From Dillenia suffruticosa (taxonomy: Eukaryota > Streptophyta > Magnoliopsida > Dilleniales > Dilleniaceae): a DNA stretch of 64,000 nucleotides. The stretch is taken from positions 23,613,947 through 23,677,946 of the forward strand of contig JAVTVX010000015.1 in the NCBI GenBank assembly GCA_033439265.1. Reading direction: 5' to 3'. Each line of letters starts with the position of its first letter. Within the stretch, counting starts at the first letter, position 1. The position numbers and the translations under genes were made by a program. The notes beneath the pieces are model-generated. The model worked only from the letters and a program-made list of their open reading frames with translations. It made no database searches and had not been told where the DNA came from. Positions 32,570 through 46,150 of this stretch are shown here, one piece after another.

Positions 32570-35500
32570 TAGTGCCCATGCAGTCCTCCGAGAGAAGCCT
32601 TCGCAGCAGAAGAGGAGGATCACTCAGTTCTGTCAGACCTTCGTCGTTCAACTGTCCTAAGTGTGCAAGATGATCAGAGCAGACATAGGCTTCTCTCAAA
32701 ATATGCTTGACGGCCCTCACTCACATTCAAGTAAGCCAGAAGCTCCAAGCACTCCTGGAGAATAAGATAGCGGGGATGATCAGGGACTTGCTGGTTGGTG
32801 AGGAGGTTGACCAAAATTGCAGAGTCGACTTCCACCTCGAGCTGGGAGATGCCCCTCCTTTTAGCTAAGTGAAGGCCTTCCCTGAGGTCCCAAAGCTCTG
32901 CTATGAGGACTTTAGACCTCCCAATGCTGACTCTGAAACCAGCAACCCAAGTTCCATCACTGCTTCTGATTAAACCTCCGGCTCTAGCTTTCCCGAAGGG
33001 TGAAACACTGCTCCATCAGTGTTTAACTTGAAGAAATTTGCTTGAGGGAATTCCCATATAATCTTCCTCATGTCAGGCCTCCTTTCCACAGGAGAGATAT
33101 TCCGGGAAAGAGAGGCATCACACGACATGTTAATAGCATGAAAGGCCAGGAGTTGAGGAGGCTTGCTGGTATTCTGGAAAACTACCATACATTTGTCTTT
33201 CCACAGAGACCAGGCCGTGTGAATGAAGAGAGCTCATGGGGATTTGTTCCGAGGAATCCTTCTGGTTGGCACCTGAGTGGAGCCACTTGTCAAGGCCATT
33301 ATCCCAGAAGTCCACATTTGTACTCAAATTGGGAAACACAATCTCCCAAGTTTGCTTAGCCTTGCTGCAATCTCTCAGAGCGCATGAAGGATTGTCTCAT
33401 CTTATTGCAAAGGGGGCAAGTGGGTACATCACTGAACTTACGCTTAAATCTTTCAGCGTTTGTCATAAGCCTTTCATGCCGGGCCAGCCATAGAAAGACC
33501 TTGATTCTTTCTGAACAATGAGACTTCCATATCCAATTCCAATCCTGGCCTTCTTGGTTAGACTGCTGGGAATTTTGGTCTGCTAATAAGAGCTTGTAAG
33601 TAAAGGCGAAAGAGAAAGAACCGTGAGTTGTTCCTTTTCAGATCACAGTGTCGTTAGTTCCTGGCCTCCTAGGTACCAAAATACTCTTGATTTCTTCCAC
33701 CTCATTAGGGAGGAGAAGGTTCAGAGCTGTTTCATTCCAAGAACCATCTGCATAGAGGAACTGCTCAACTTTCTGCATCCATGTTAACCAGATGGGCCCT
33801 ATCTTGGACGTATTCCGTTAGCGGATTGGATCCTACCCAAAGATCTTTCCAATAGCTTATATCCTTGCCATCACCTTGCCTCTACCTAATTCCCTTCTTA
33901 ATGCACTCTTTGGTTTTCAGGATCTCTCTCCAAAGGCTAGATCCACTCCCTTTCCTACGGTACTCCAAGAATTCCTCTCCTTTCAAGTACTTATTCTTCA
34001 TAACCTCGCACCATAGGGCACTGTCACCTTTCAAGATCTTCCAACCCAATTTAGCTAACATGGCGATGTTGTTCTCTCACATTTTTCTCAATCCTAGCCC
34101 TCCATGTTGCTTGTTCCTGCACACTTGATCCCAGTACATGAGGTGGGTTTTCTTAACCATATCAACATTTCCCCACAAGAAAACCCTGTTCATCTTATCC
34201 AGCTTGTTACAGAGATCTCTCGAGAACCAGGCAGCTTGCATGGTACACACCGCGATTGAGGAGGTGACCGACTGAATGAGAGTTTCCTACCAGCCATACT
34301 CAAAAGGTTAGCTTTCCAAGTGCTGAGCTTCCTGCGCACTTTCTCAACTAGCTGTTGATAGAATAGCTTCCCGACTCTTTGGTGAACCATAGGAACCCCA
34401 AGATAGGTTCCTAGGCTATTAATCAGAGGAAATTTGCTAGCAGAGGAGAGGGAGCTCTTAAGAGTCCACGGCGATTTTTGGGGAAACCTAAAGCCTCAAC
34501 TAAGAAGGGTTGACATGCAAGCCACTCTCAGCAGCAAACTCCCTAAGGCAACTCATGACTGCACTGAGGTTTAGGTGCTCTGCTTCAGCCAAAAAGATTA
34601 TATCACCTACAAAGAAGAGATGCAATAGCTTAGGTCCTTGCTTGGAAACTTTCATAGGATTCCAAACCCCTTTTCTCACCTTCTCTTGGACCATGTAGGC
34701 TAGCCTCTCCATGACAAGGATAAAGAGATAAGGGGAGAGAGGATCTCCCTGGCGAAGACCTTTCCCTATCTTGATTGTTGATAGCAACTCACCATTCCAC
34801 ATTAAAGAGATCTCACCGTTAGAGATGGCAAACATGATCAATCGCATCAAGGAGCACTCTGCTAAAGTAACTCCAACCAACAGTGTCAAAAGCCTTGTGA
34901 AGGTCCACTTTGAGCACCATGCTAAACTTTTTGCCTTTTGAATTACAGATAGAGTGAATGGCTTCTTGCAACACAGCGATGTTATCCACAGTGCTCCTTC
35001 CGGGAAGAAAACTATTTTGGTGAGGCCTTATGATCTTTTGAAGGTGGGGTCTAAGCCTATTGACAAGGATCTTGGACAGAATCATATAGGAGGTGTTGAG
35101 GAGGCTTATAGGCCTAAAATCTCCCATGGTCTTTGGCCTGGTTTGCTTGGGGATGAGGACCATAAAAGCCTTAGCGTATTCGGGGTGAAAGTATCCATCT
35201 TTTAGGGCATCATTGATAAAGTTGCAGATGGAATCCTTTACTGTGTGCCAATGCCTTTGGAAGAAAATCGGCTGCAGTCCATCTGGCCCGGGAGCCTTGA
35301 GACCTTTCATGGAAAACACAGCAGCTTTGATCTCAGATTCCTCTGCCTTTTTTATCAGATCTTCATGGTCTTCCTCCCTAATTTGAAGAATCCAACTATT
35401 GAACCTAGTACTGGGAGTGACGACCTGATTACTGGAGAACAAATTTGAATAGAATCCTATGGCATGCTCTTTAAGCTTGTCTTGATCAAAGCACCACTCA

Positions 35501-36630
35501 CCTTCTATCTTTAAGGCTGCAATTATGTTGGTCTGCCTACGGATTTTGGTGGAGGCATGGAAGAACTTAGTATTTTTATCCCCATTTTTCAGCCATTGAA
35601 GACTGGATTTCTAGAGCCAGAAGGTCTCTTCTTACTCAAGGCATTGGAATAATCTGCCTACAGACTCTTCTCTAGTCCTTGCAGAAAAGATGAACTCGTA
35701 TAATGTCTAGAGCTTTGGATACCATGGAGCCTATTTTCAATTTCTCATTTCCTTCTGAAAATGTTTCCAAAGACCAAACTGTTCCAGGCTTTCAACTCCT
35801 CAACGGGACCACTTATCATCTGGATGAGAGGGCCATCATTCTCAAACCAAGCTTTAACAAAAACATCAGAGAAATTAGGATGCTCTAGCCAAGCCACCTC
35901 ACACCTGAAGGCTTTGTTTTTATTCCTAGAAGGATGGGTCATGCGGGTGTTAAGCATGACTGGACAATGGTCACCGTGAACATGGGGCAAATTTATCACC
36001 TTCATCTCAGGAAATTTCAATCTAGCCTGGAGGTTGCTGAGAACTCTATCCAGCTTTTGTTGAAAAGTGATTCTATCTTGCTGCAATCTGACCCAGGTGA
36101 ACCTCGCTCCCGTTGCATCCAGCTCCATCAGGTTACATTTGTCCCAGGCCTCTCTGAACCGCTGGCTCCCATGTCCTCCTCAGCTTGCTGGTGGTGTCCT
36201 CAGTTCCTCCAATATCATTGAAGTCCCCCATCACAAACCAGGGACTGCTCATGTCTTTAGTTAAATGAAACAACTCCTCCCAGAACTTGATCTAAGCCTG
36301 CTAGAAGGGTTGGACATACACGTAAGTAATAGACCATTTAGAAAGGCCATCCTCCACTTGAACATGCACCCACTGCTCAGTATAGTTTAAGACAATGAGC
36401 TTCACAGTAGTGGAATTCCAATTGAGCCAAAGACCGCCTCTGTAGCTAGGGCCACAAAATCTGTCCATGCCACACTTAATAAGGAAATTTGGGGTGAGGT
36501 TCTTCTCAGCAAGAGTTTCTACCGGGCAAAAGATTTTGGGTTTATGATATCTGACCATCTCCCGGCAGGCTCTGTGAAACTTTCCATTGCCAATCCCTCG
36601 GTAGTACCAAACAATGGATTTAAGAGACAT
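32570..36630 (-). pseudogene. L1 ORF2 (endonuclease, reverse transcriptase, zinc-binding, RNase H), broken
   Basis: The endonuclease starts MSLKSIVWYYRGIGNGKF, where the usual WNCRG has become WYYRG, losing the catalytic-site Asn. Reverse transcriptase has KAPGPDGL, KTMGDFRPISLLN, KVDLHKAFD and GLRQGDPLSPYLFILVMERL, but the FADD motif reads FVGD. The zinc-binding domain lies near 33490-33330 (CPLCNKM) and RNase H near 33060-32650 (FFKLNTDGAVFHPSGK). Several stops and frame changes divide these. RNase H marks it as one of the plant L1 subfamilies that acquired this domain. Confidence 0.82.
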
Positions 36631-36784
36631 TTAAAGAAAATAGGAGAGTGGGGAAGGAGGATTAAGAGAGCTCTACTTCCATACCTTCTTCATTTGAAGC
36701 CATTACGCTTTCTATCCGTGTTGCTCTCTCCGCAGTCCATTGAAGATGTATTAGTATGGGTGCTTGCCTTACTTCTGCTCCAGA

Positions 36785-38372
36785 TCACCAAAGCCGTTGT
36801 GTTTGAACACTGGGCTTTAGTTCCTTCCATTGTGCCTGGATCAAAATCTTCTCTTGGATCTTGATACTGTCTAAGTCTTGCCATTTGGGCTTCAAGTGGC
36901 CCAGCCCCGAGCTACTGGACCCATCTCTGCCATCAGGATTGGTAGAGGCCTGGTTTCTAGGCTTATGGTGGTCAATGGGCTGCACATTTGTGTAATTCAT
37001 AGAGCTTGGGCCTTTTATGTGAACAACCTGTTTATTTTGGTCCACCCAATCTATTCTAAATAAGTCTTTATCTCTTTCATCCTTAAATAACTCACCTTCC
37101 ACACGATCTGGTTCTAGGTGTACAGCAGTGACGGCCTGGGATGGGGAGCTTTGCATAGGTTTGGAGGCTTTTCTCTGATGCTCTTTTCTTTTCCTATCAT
37201 CAATTCTACTTTTTGCTTTCGTTTGACTTTGCTCCGCCTCGTTCCTTTTCTCTCTGTTCTGTCTCGGCTGATCAAGACTGTCATCCTCTAGCTCCAGAGC
37301 TTCAGACCCGGCTTCCAAAGTGTCGTTAACTTTCATCAAGCTCGAAAACTTGTTTTGGTGAGCCCCTTCTTTCGTTTCCTTATTTCTAAAATTACCCGAT
37401 TTGGAAGATCTTTGTCTCTTCTGGACGATCATCCATGGGCCTAGACCTTCCTCCTTCTCTGTGCTTTCTGGTGGTTGGTAGTTCTCACTGATATGCCCTG
37501 ATTGGTTGGTTTCTGTAGTTGGGTTTGGGGGAGATTGTGGTACGGACTTACACTGATCAATATTATGTCCTACTTTTCCACACTCGAAATAGATTGTGTG
37601 GAGGCCTTTATACTCGACCCTTTGAGATCTTCTAATTTTGACACTCGGCACCAAAGCCTTCTCCAGACGTGAGCGGAAACCAACCAGCAGTGTAAGCGGT
37701 GTAAGTCCGTACCACAATCTTATCTGATTTCAAACAAGACCTCCTCGTTGAAGAACTCAATTGGCAAACGGTGGAGCCTTACCCACACAGCAGTTGACTT
37801 TATCTTATCTGATTCAGGGGAGAACCAGGGTTTCCATTTCCTAAGTGTTAAATAGTGGTCGTGGATTAGCCATGGCCCCTCTGTCAGGACGTAGAGGTAA
37901 TCTTGTTTGGAGGAGAATTTTGCTAGGAAGTAGCCCTCACCTGGGTCTTGGAGATTAAGGACTCTCTCTAACTTCCACATATTCATGACTTTGGTGAGCA
38001 TCAACTGGTATCCAATCTGCTTTCCTAGCAATTTTATGATTAGTAAGTGTTTCCATGGCCTCCATAGTGATCTGAGTTCTTCATCTGTTACATTGATCAT
38101 GGGGATTCCTTTCATGTGTTCTGGCTCTTCTTCGCCCATTTTATCATCTTCTATATCGTCCAGTTCAGAATCCAATCCTCTGTCATGGTCCATTCCTCCA
38201 TCCTTCGGACATTCAGCACCCAATAGCATTTCCTTGAACGATAGCTTTGGTCTACGGCATTCTGGATTTCGCTATCATTTGCTTTCACTTTCTTGTTACT
38301 TCTGTGTAGATGGTCTTCTTCTTCCAAAGTCAGGAGCCTGTTTGTGTCTTCATCCAACAGCATTTCTTCCAT
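36785..38372 (-). pseudogene. L1 ORF1 (DUF4283 and zinc knuckle), frameshifted
   Basis: ORF1 would be an RNA-binding nucleoprotein. It starts MEEMLLDEDTNRLLTLEEED, shifts frame near 38230, continues with a DUF4283-like stretch (GYFLAKFSSKQDYLYVLTEGPW...WVRLHRLPIEFFNEE), breaks again near 37720, then VEYKGLHTIYFECGKVGHNIDQC with a zinc knuckle that has lost its first cysteine (YFECGKVGHNIDQC). A long Lys/Arg/Glu-rich tail follows, ending at 36785. Confidence 0.75.
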
Positions 38373-38484
38373 GGTCTCTCCTGCTTATTTCCTCTTGTTC
38401 TCCTATCATCAATTTCGCCTAGCTGAAGTCTTGACTTTTTTCTTTTTCTTTTAATCACCATTATCTGAAACCATGCTTTAGTAT

Positions 38485-39221
38485 TTGGGTTTTGCCTTTT
38501 ATTTATCTTTGTTTTTTCTTTTATTTTTTTTACATAATCATTGGTATTCAAATATCTGACTAATTCAATTCAAACAGTCATAAGTTCAAATTATGAGATT
38601 GGTTTTTCTTTTAGATTATGATGTATTTCTGGGGTTATTTATTTATTTATTTTCCTTTCTTCCTCTTAGTGAAGTTTTCTTGTATATTTTTTCAATTAAC
38701 CAAAATTCGACAAATATTCCTATAGATTTTGAAAATTATATTTCGTATGACTCTCCTAATCTAACTCTATTTATTTTCTAGGCTCGTACATGACACTTCC
38801 CATTTTTTGTAAGTTCACCATAGTTGTCATCAACACAACCATCTACAAATTACTTTAGGTTTGTAGGTATTAAGTTTTATTTCTATAACTGATTTGAAAT
38901 TAATAGTTTTTCATTTTTTAATTACTTTTTCTGTATTCAATTTATCTAAATTTTAGATTAAATTTTTATAATTTTTGAAATGTCAACTTCTGCAATTCAA
39001 TTTAATTTCAAAAATCCAGCAAATCATCTCAATTTTGATTTATGAAACTTAAAAAACTTAAACAAATCTTCCTAAAGCTGATTTATGCAATTTCAAAAGA
39101 TTGATTTTTACATTTTAATTTCAAAAATTGATTTCTGCTCTTTTTTTTTTTTTTTTTTGAAGTTAAAATCATTATAATCCTCTTAAATTTTGAATGTACT
39201 TATAAATAATACAATGATAAC
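38485..39221. other. AT-rich spacer, no element recognised
   Basis: AT-rich intergenic sequence between the L1 element and the RTE block, with T runs near 39140-39160. Confidence 0.5.
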
Positions 39222-40641
39222 CTAAATTTTAATTCTAAATTTTAGCGTCGACCGTCTGCTAGATAAATATAGGTGAGAAAAAAAAATAAAAATTAAAACA
39301 TAAAAACATAAAACTAAAGTGTAAAAACAAAAATAGAGAATAAACACTAAAAAGTAATAATAAAACAAAATAATGAAAACAAAAAAGAGAAATAAAAACA
39401 AATTATCCATAAAAACGTAAAATAATAAAAGAGATGATTTAATTGTTTTATATTTTCTTATGCTACTCATCTTTATTTAAAATCATCTCATGAATTAAAT
39501 CTTTTACATCCATATCTTTATAGATAATTTGTATCCAAATTTTCAACGATCTATCCTGATATTTTATTAAATTTTCTACATTTAGAGTCTTACTCCTCCT
39601 AACCGGTGTGTTTTTGATTTTTTTATTGCACATATCCAAACAACATTAAATGATACTATTGCATTTTTTCACAATTAAATACACTCATAATTTAGTATAT
39701 GTCTATTTATTTCTATTCCTATCTTTTTTAGTTTTTCGATACATCAATCTGAATATTCTTATTTCTACTACAGTTATTTTATACTTTTGTTGTTATTTAA
39801 TAGTCCAACACTCGATATTATACAATAATGTAAATATTGTTGTGCTTATATAAAACTTCCGGTTCAGTTGCAATAGTATCATGTGATTACAAAAAACTCT
39901 AGAAACACTTCTCCATTTCATCAAATTCGTTTGGATCCTATAATTCACATCTATATTTATATTGTAATCATTTTTAATGATTGATCTAAAATATATAACA
40001 CGTCCACTTTTTAATACGTCATGTCATTCTAATTTAATCGTTTATTTATCATTATGATAACTATCACTAAACGTAAATCTCATATATTCAGTTTTTTATC
40101 AACTCAATCGAAATTTTCTAGATTTTAGTATGTCCCTCAATAACTCAATTTAGCACAATACTCTCCCTAATTTCATTAACCAAAATTATATCATCTACAA
40201 AAGGTATATACTATTGTATTTTATTTTGAATATTTTTTATAATTTCATCCGTTATTATTGCAAATAGGAAGGGATTAAACGCTAAATCTTAGTGAAACCT
40301 AATATTAATTGAAAGTTATCACTTAAACTTCATAGATTCTTACATTGGTAACGGCCCTCTCATATATATTTTTAATAGAATTAGCGTATTTCAAGAATAT
40401 CCTTTTTTCGTCATTGTTCACCACAATATATCTCTGAGTACTACATATACTTTTTTTAGGTTAATAATACTATATACAAGTTTGCGTTTACTTCATAACG
40501 TATTTCAGGGACATCTCATTCTTCGTCATTCAGTTTTTTTAAGATCTCTTTTACTTCGTAAGGACGAATTTTGCATTTAAAATCCATATTAATCTCCTTT
40601 ACAGCTATCATGATATCACGGATATCTCTTGTACCCTTAAT
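39222..40641 (-). mobile_element. Older RTE LINE, 3' half (split by a nested insertion)
   Basis: Minus-strand reverse-transcriptase C-terminal and terminal-domain sequence homologous to 41300-42290 and 40870-41290 of the nested RTE: for example a DDIILVNEIRE-like stretch. The end at 39241-39440 is A-rich and aligns with the same part of the nested copy. Its other half is 44523-46150. Confidence 0.75.
40627..40641. repeat. Left copy of the RTE target duplication
   Basis: TCTTGTACCCTTAAT, identical to 44523-44537. It belongs to the older RTE and was duplicated when the younger RTE inserted. Confidence 0.8.
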
Positions 40642-42882
40642 ATAAAACAACAACAAATTGAATCTTAATTCCAATATTTTAGTTCCGCCATTTGAGAGAT
40701 AAATTTGAAAAAGATAGAGAAAAATAAAAATAATAAAATAAAATAAAATAAAAAACAAAAAACAAAAATGAAATAAATAAAATATATATATAAAAGGGAA
40801 AAGAAGGGGAAAAAGAAAAATAAATAAATAAATCAAAAGATACATATTTAAAATATATTTGTCTAATTTATGCGGATTTTTCTATGCCATCCATCCTATA
40901 CAATACCATTTTCTTTTCTAAACTCTTAATTTTCATATTTTTACAAATAATTTGCATCCTAATTTTCAACGGTTTATCTCTACGTGTTACTAAATCTCTT
41001 ATAGTTAAATTTTCGATTCTCCTAACCGATACATTTTTTTATCTTCTTTGCACATGCCCGAACCACGTTAGACAACACTCTCGCATCCTATTTGTTATTG
41101 AATTAACTTTTAATTTGTTACGAATATCTTTATTTCTAACCTTATCTTTTTTAGTTTTTCCACACATTTACATAAACATCCAATGCAATAACATTTTGCG
41201 ATCGCACAGAACTCTGATACTCTTCTCTATTTCATCCAACCCGCTTGAATCCTATGGTTCAAATTTCTATCTATATTGTCATCATTTTGAATGATAAAAT
41301 CTAGATATTTAAATCGTTCACTTTTGAGTATGTTTTACCCATCTAATCTAATCGTTTTTTCATTATTCCGATAACTGTCATTAACCTACATCTCATATAT
41401 TCGGTTTTCGATTTATTCAGTTTAAATCCTCTGGATTCCAATGTAAGTTTTCATAATTCTAATTTAACACTAATACTTTTCTTAATTTTATCAACTAACA
41501 CTATATCATTTGTGAAAAGTATACACCATGGTTTTATTTTGGATATTTTTTGTAATTTTGTTTATCACTATTGTAAAAAAGAGATGAGCTAATGCCAAAC
41601 CTTAATGGAGTCTAATATTAATGGGAAAACTATCGCTCAAACCCCCGCAAGTTTTTACACTGATTACTGCTTTCTCATACATCTCTCTAATGAGATTTAT
41701 ATATCTCAATGATATCTCTTTCTTTATCAGCGCCCACCACAATAAGTCTTTAGGAATCCTATCATATATTTTTTCTAGATTAATGAATACTATATGTAGG
41801 TCTCTCTTCTATATTTTATATGTTCCATCAAATGTTTTAATAAGAAAATTGTTTTCGTGGTAGATTTTCCTAACATAAATCTAAATTGATTTTGAGATAC
41901 AGTTATATCTAATCTCAATATCTGTTCTATTACCCTCTTTCATAATTTCATGGTATGACACAAATTTAATTTCTTTATAGTTGAAACAATCATGTATGTC
42001 TCATTTATTCTTATATAACGGTACAATTATACTTTTTCTTCATATTTGAGATATTCTCTTAATTTGTCAAATTTTATTTGAAAATATCCGTTAACACATT
42101 TATACCAAATTCACACAAATATTTCCACATTTCTATAGGGATGTTATCAGGTCCTATACTATTATTATTTTTCATTCTCTTTAAACCCTCTTTCACTTCA
42201 TGAGGGCAAATCTTACGTTTAAAGTCTTTATTAATCTATTTTGCAACTATCTCGATATTTTCTATATCTGTTGTACTCTTAACATTAAAGAAATCGTCAA
42301 AATAATCACGCCAACATTTTCTTATGTTTTCACATTTACAAGTGTATTATCAGTTCCACTCTTAATGCACGTAATACCATTTACATTTTTACCTTTTATT
42401 TCCCTAAGCTTGACAATTATGTAGATCTTTCTCTCCATCTTTAGTCTTTAATCTCTTGTAAAGCTCAGTATACACCTTGTTTTTTGACTCTTGGTTAATT
42501 TTTTCACATTTTTTTTTGTATTTTTATATTTGTCATATGTATCACTACTACTATTACCTTTAAGGTTCCTATAGCACTCTCGTTTAGTATGGATAGTAGT
42601 TTGAATTTTTTTGTTCTACAATCATGATTATTTGTCTATTGGAACCTAACCCTTAGAGACACCAAGAACCTCCTTATCTATACTCATAATACTGGTAGAT
42701 ATTTTTTTTCACATTGTTTCTGAATTATCATTAGTAGACTAATTTGCCACTTGAATTAATTTATCTCTAAAAGTTATCACATTTTATCCTTTTAGATTCC
42801 ACCATTTAAATATTGGCTCTACAAATGGACAGAATTTCTTTTGTTTTTTAGATACACGTATATCTAAAACTAGAAGTCTATG

Positions 42883-43500
42883 CTAAGTTGTCATACTCTC
42901 TTCCGGTATAACCTTACAATGCTTACAGGTCAATCTATTATCTCTTCTAATGAGAAAGAAGTTTATTTGACTAGCATTAGACTCATTTCTATATATAACT
43001 AAATGCTTTTCTCTCTTCTTAAAAGTGGTGTTTAAAACTACTAAATCGAATGCTGTGACAAATTCTAAAATGGTTTCACCGACCTCATTCCTACTACCAA
43101 ATCCAAAGTTTTCATGTACGGTTTCAAATCTTTCGTTCCTCTCTCCTATATGTCCATTGAAGTCTTCTCCAATAAATAGCTTCTCTTTATAAGGTATGAT
43201 TTGTATAAATTCATTCAAATCCTCCCAAAATTGTTTTTTTACTAATTGTATCTATACGTATTTGGGGCGCATACACACTAACTATATTAATTACGTTTTC
43301 CCCATCAACTAACCTAACAAGCATAATTCTATCTCTTTTTCTTCTTATCCGTATAAAACCATCTAATAAATCCTTATACACAATTATTCCTATCTCATTT
43401 TTACTTATATTTCTTCCTGTGTATCAAAATTTACGACCATAAGGTTCGACTACTCTAACTTTCTCCCCAACCTACTTAGTTTCTTGAAGACACATGATAT
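42883..43500 (-). pseudogene. RTE endonuclease domain
   Basis: AP-type endonuclease similarity: MCLQET, VVEPYG, IGIIVYKDLL, RDRIMLVRLVDGENVINIVSVYAPQ, then the open stretch FIGEDFNGHIGERNERFETVHENFGFGSRNEVGETILEF. Strings over 20 are broken in the genomic frame by a stop near 43220. Confidence 0.75.
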
Positions 43501-43849
43501 GTATTTTTCATCTATTTATCGTTTCTTCGATCTCCCCTAGCTTACCGGTCAAAGATCTTATATTTCAAGTGGTTAAACGAATCTTATATTCATGAACTAA
43601 CTTATTTACCCGTACCCTAAGATCCCTTATTAACTTATGCTACATTCGAGATCTTATGTAACACTTCGTTGAGGGGGAAACACCCCAAAAGTATTTATAT
43701 ATTTGTCTCTCATTTTTTCATTTGATAAAGGATTTTACGCTGACTGTCGATCTACCGCAACCCTACTCTTTTACCCGAGTTTGGGACCGACCGTGGCGGA
43801 GTTCTTGAAATAGTAAATATAAAAAAATGAATTAGGTGAAAATATAAAT

Positions 43850-44230
43850 AATAATAGTAAATGGGTACATAAATGAATAAATAGATAGGTAATAGAATGA
43901 TATATATATATATATATATCTATAATAATAAAATAATAGATTTTATATTAAAACTATACCGCTATAAGTTTGAAATATTTTAAATTTTAATAGTCTTAAA
44001 TTCATAATAATATATGTTATATTAATAATACTAATAATACTATTAGTAGTAATAATATTAGAAATAGTAATACTAATTCGAAGCTAGTGATAGTAATGAA
44101 ATAATAGTAGTAAGTCACAATAATAGCTATAATAGTAAAGATAGTTTTATTAATAGTACTAGCAATAATAATAATAATAGTATTAGTATTTGTAACAAAT
44201 ATATGATTACAAATAATAATAATAGTAACA
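43850..44230. repeat. TA- and TAA-rich low-complexity tract
   Basis: (TA)8 at about 43903-43918 and many TAATAA/AATAGT units to 44230. It forms part of the 5' region of the nested RTE. Confidence 0.75.
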
Positions 44231-44522
44231 GAAGTAAATGTTGTTACTCCACATTGAGCAGAAGGCAGTAGAGGGAGTCTCGATGGTTTCAGCTGAGGTC
44301 TGATAGTGGGGTGGGTGGGTCGGGTAGATGAGGTCAAGGGGAGGAGGCAGAGGGATAGACAGAATACTGAAGGTTGAAGGCTTCAGCACCAATGGGATTC
44401 TGGTTTCAAGCGGTGGCGGTGTAGGCGGTGGGGGGCGGGGAGGATTGCTATGTTTATAGGCAAAGAGAATGGTAAAGGTGAGGGTTCTCCTCGAGTCAGC
44501 GAAGAACTACAGAGTGTAGATA

Positions 44523-44537
44523 TCTTGTACCCTTAAT
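44523..44537. repeat. Right copy of the RTE target duplication
   Basis: TCTTGTACCCTTAAT, identical to 40627-40641. Confidence 0.8.
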
Positions 44538-46150
44538 GTTAAAGAGATTATCAAAATAATTTCGCTAACATTTTCTTATGTTGTCATTCCTTACAAGGAT
44601 ATCATTTGTCTCATTTTTAATATATCTAACACCATTTAGATTTTTTCTCTTCTTCTCTCTTAATTTGACAATTTTGTAAATTTCTTTTTTTATTTTTACT
44701 TTCTAGTTTCTTATCTAATTCATTATACACATTATTTTTTTATTCGTGAATAATTTTCTTCACCTCTTTTTTTAGTAATATTGTATATTTCAAATGTCTT
44801 GCTATCTCTCTTACTTTTAAGATTTTTATTGCACTCGCGTTTAGCACGTATAACAGTTTGGATTTTTTCATTCTACCATCATGACTCCTTGTCTATTGGA
44901 ACCCGACCCCTAAATATGTCAAGAACCTCTTTACCTATATTTTTAATATTATTAAACATTTCTATTCATATAGTTTTTAAATTACCATTAGCGGATCAGA
45001 TTATTATTTGAATTAATTTATCTTTAAAAGTCATCACTTTTTTTGTTTTAGATTTCGCTACTTAATTCTTAACTCCGCACATTGGCGATACTTCTTTTGT
45101 GTTTTAGGCAAATGTACGTTTAAAACTAAAAGTTTATGCTAAATTGTTACACTTTCTCATAATATAACCTTACAATCTCTGTAGGTCATTCTATTGCCCC
45201 TTCTAGTGAGAAAAAAATCTATTTGACTGTCATTCAACTCACTTTTATATATAATTACGTGTCACTCTCTTTTCTTGAAGAAAGTGTTTATAAGTATCAA
45301 ATCGAATACTATAGCAAACTTTAAAATGGCGCCTCCCACCTCATTTTTAATATCAAAAACAAAGTTTCCATGCTTAGCTTCAAATCTCTCATTATTTTCA
45401 CATACATGTCCATTTGATGTCTTTCGATAAATAATTTCTCTCCACTAAATATAATTTATATAAACTCATATAAATCTTTCAAGAACTACAGTTTACTAAT
45501 TGTATCTGCACATATTAGAGTTGATAAACACTAAATATGTTAATTATGTTTTCTCTACTAACCAACTTAACAAATAAAATTTTATCTTCTTTCCTTCTTG
45601 TCTCCATTATATCATCTTATAAGTCTTTATGGACAATTATTACTATCTAATTTTTAGTTCTATCTCTACCTGTGTACCAAAATTTATAGTCATAAGACTC
45701 TACTATCTAACATTCTCCCCTACCCACTTAGTTTCTTGGAAACACATAATTTTAATCTTACGTCTAGTCACTACTTCTCTTATTTCTCCTAATTTTCCAG
45801 TTAAGGATCATATATTCTAAGTAGCTAAACAAATCCTATTTTCATGGACTAATTTCTTTATCCGTATTTGTCCACATAAATGCAGGAGCCGTTACCTATT
45901 TGACACCACATCCAGGTGATAATGTGGCGCGTCGCTTGTGGATGAAGACCTAGAATCATTTGTTAACTTGTCACTACAATTGGGATCCGATATAGCTCGT
46001 CGTTGAAAAGGGAATACCCCAACAAATTTCCTATATTTGTCTCTCATTTTGGTTTTAACAAGTGATTTTACACTGACTATCAACTTACCACAATGCTCTT
46101 CTTTTACTCGGATTTGGAATCAGCCGTAGAAGAGTTTTTGAAGGTATTTA
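44523..46150 (-). mobile_element. Older RTE LINE, 5' half
   Basis: Continues the copy at 39222-40641. It aligns with 42280-43810 of the nested RTE: the endonuclease region (45160-45790) and the start region near 45890-46140 (CTCTCATTTT..., TTTTACACTGACT). It has no C-rich leader, so it was 5'-truncated at insertion or has decayed. Confidence 0.75.

Larger units (their letters stand above)
32430..38484 (-). mobile_element. L1-type LINE with RNase H, nearly full length, inactive
   Basis: Read on the minus strand: ORF1 (38372-36785), ORF2 endonuclease (36630-35745), reverse transcriptase (35442-34500), zinc-binding domain, RNase H (about 33060-32650), and a T-rich tract at 32430-32471 that is the poly(A) tail on the minus strand. 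It lies 1 kb downstream of the thioredoxin gene, opposite strand. Possible target duplication: 32418-32433 and 38485-38500 match at 14 of 16 positions. Multiple frameshifts and lost catalytic residues show it is dead. Confidence 0.85.
40642..44522 (-). mobile_element. Full-length RTE-clade LINE nested in an older RTE
   Basis: It is 3.88 kb, flanked by an identical 15-bp duplication. On the minus strand: a C-rich 5' leader (44522-44250), an ATT/TAA-rich tract (44230-43850), endonuclease (about 43560-42880; words IMCLQET, VSVYAPQ, FIGEDFNGHIGERNERF, HLVIYRNESNASQINFFLIRR), reverse transcriptase (about 42300-41300), terminal domain (about 41290-40870), and a tail ending TTTGTTGTTGTTTTAT, the (TTG)n-like end of plant RTEs. 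Many in-frame stops remain. Confidence 0.8.

Noticed and set aside
32329..32673. Phe/Lys-rich open frames near the L1 tail
   Set aside because: They come from the T-rich tail and antisense of L1 RNase H.
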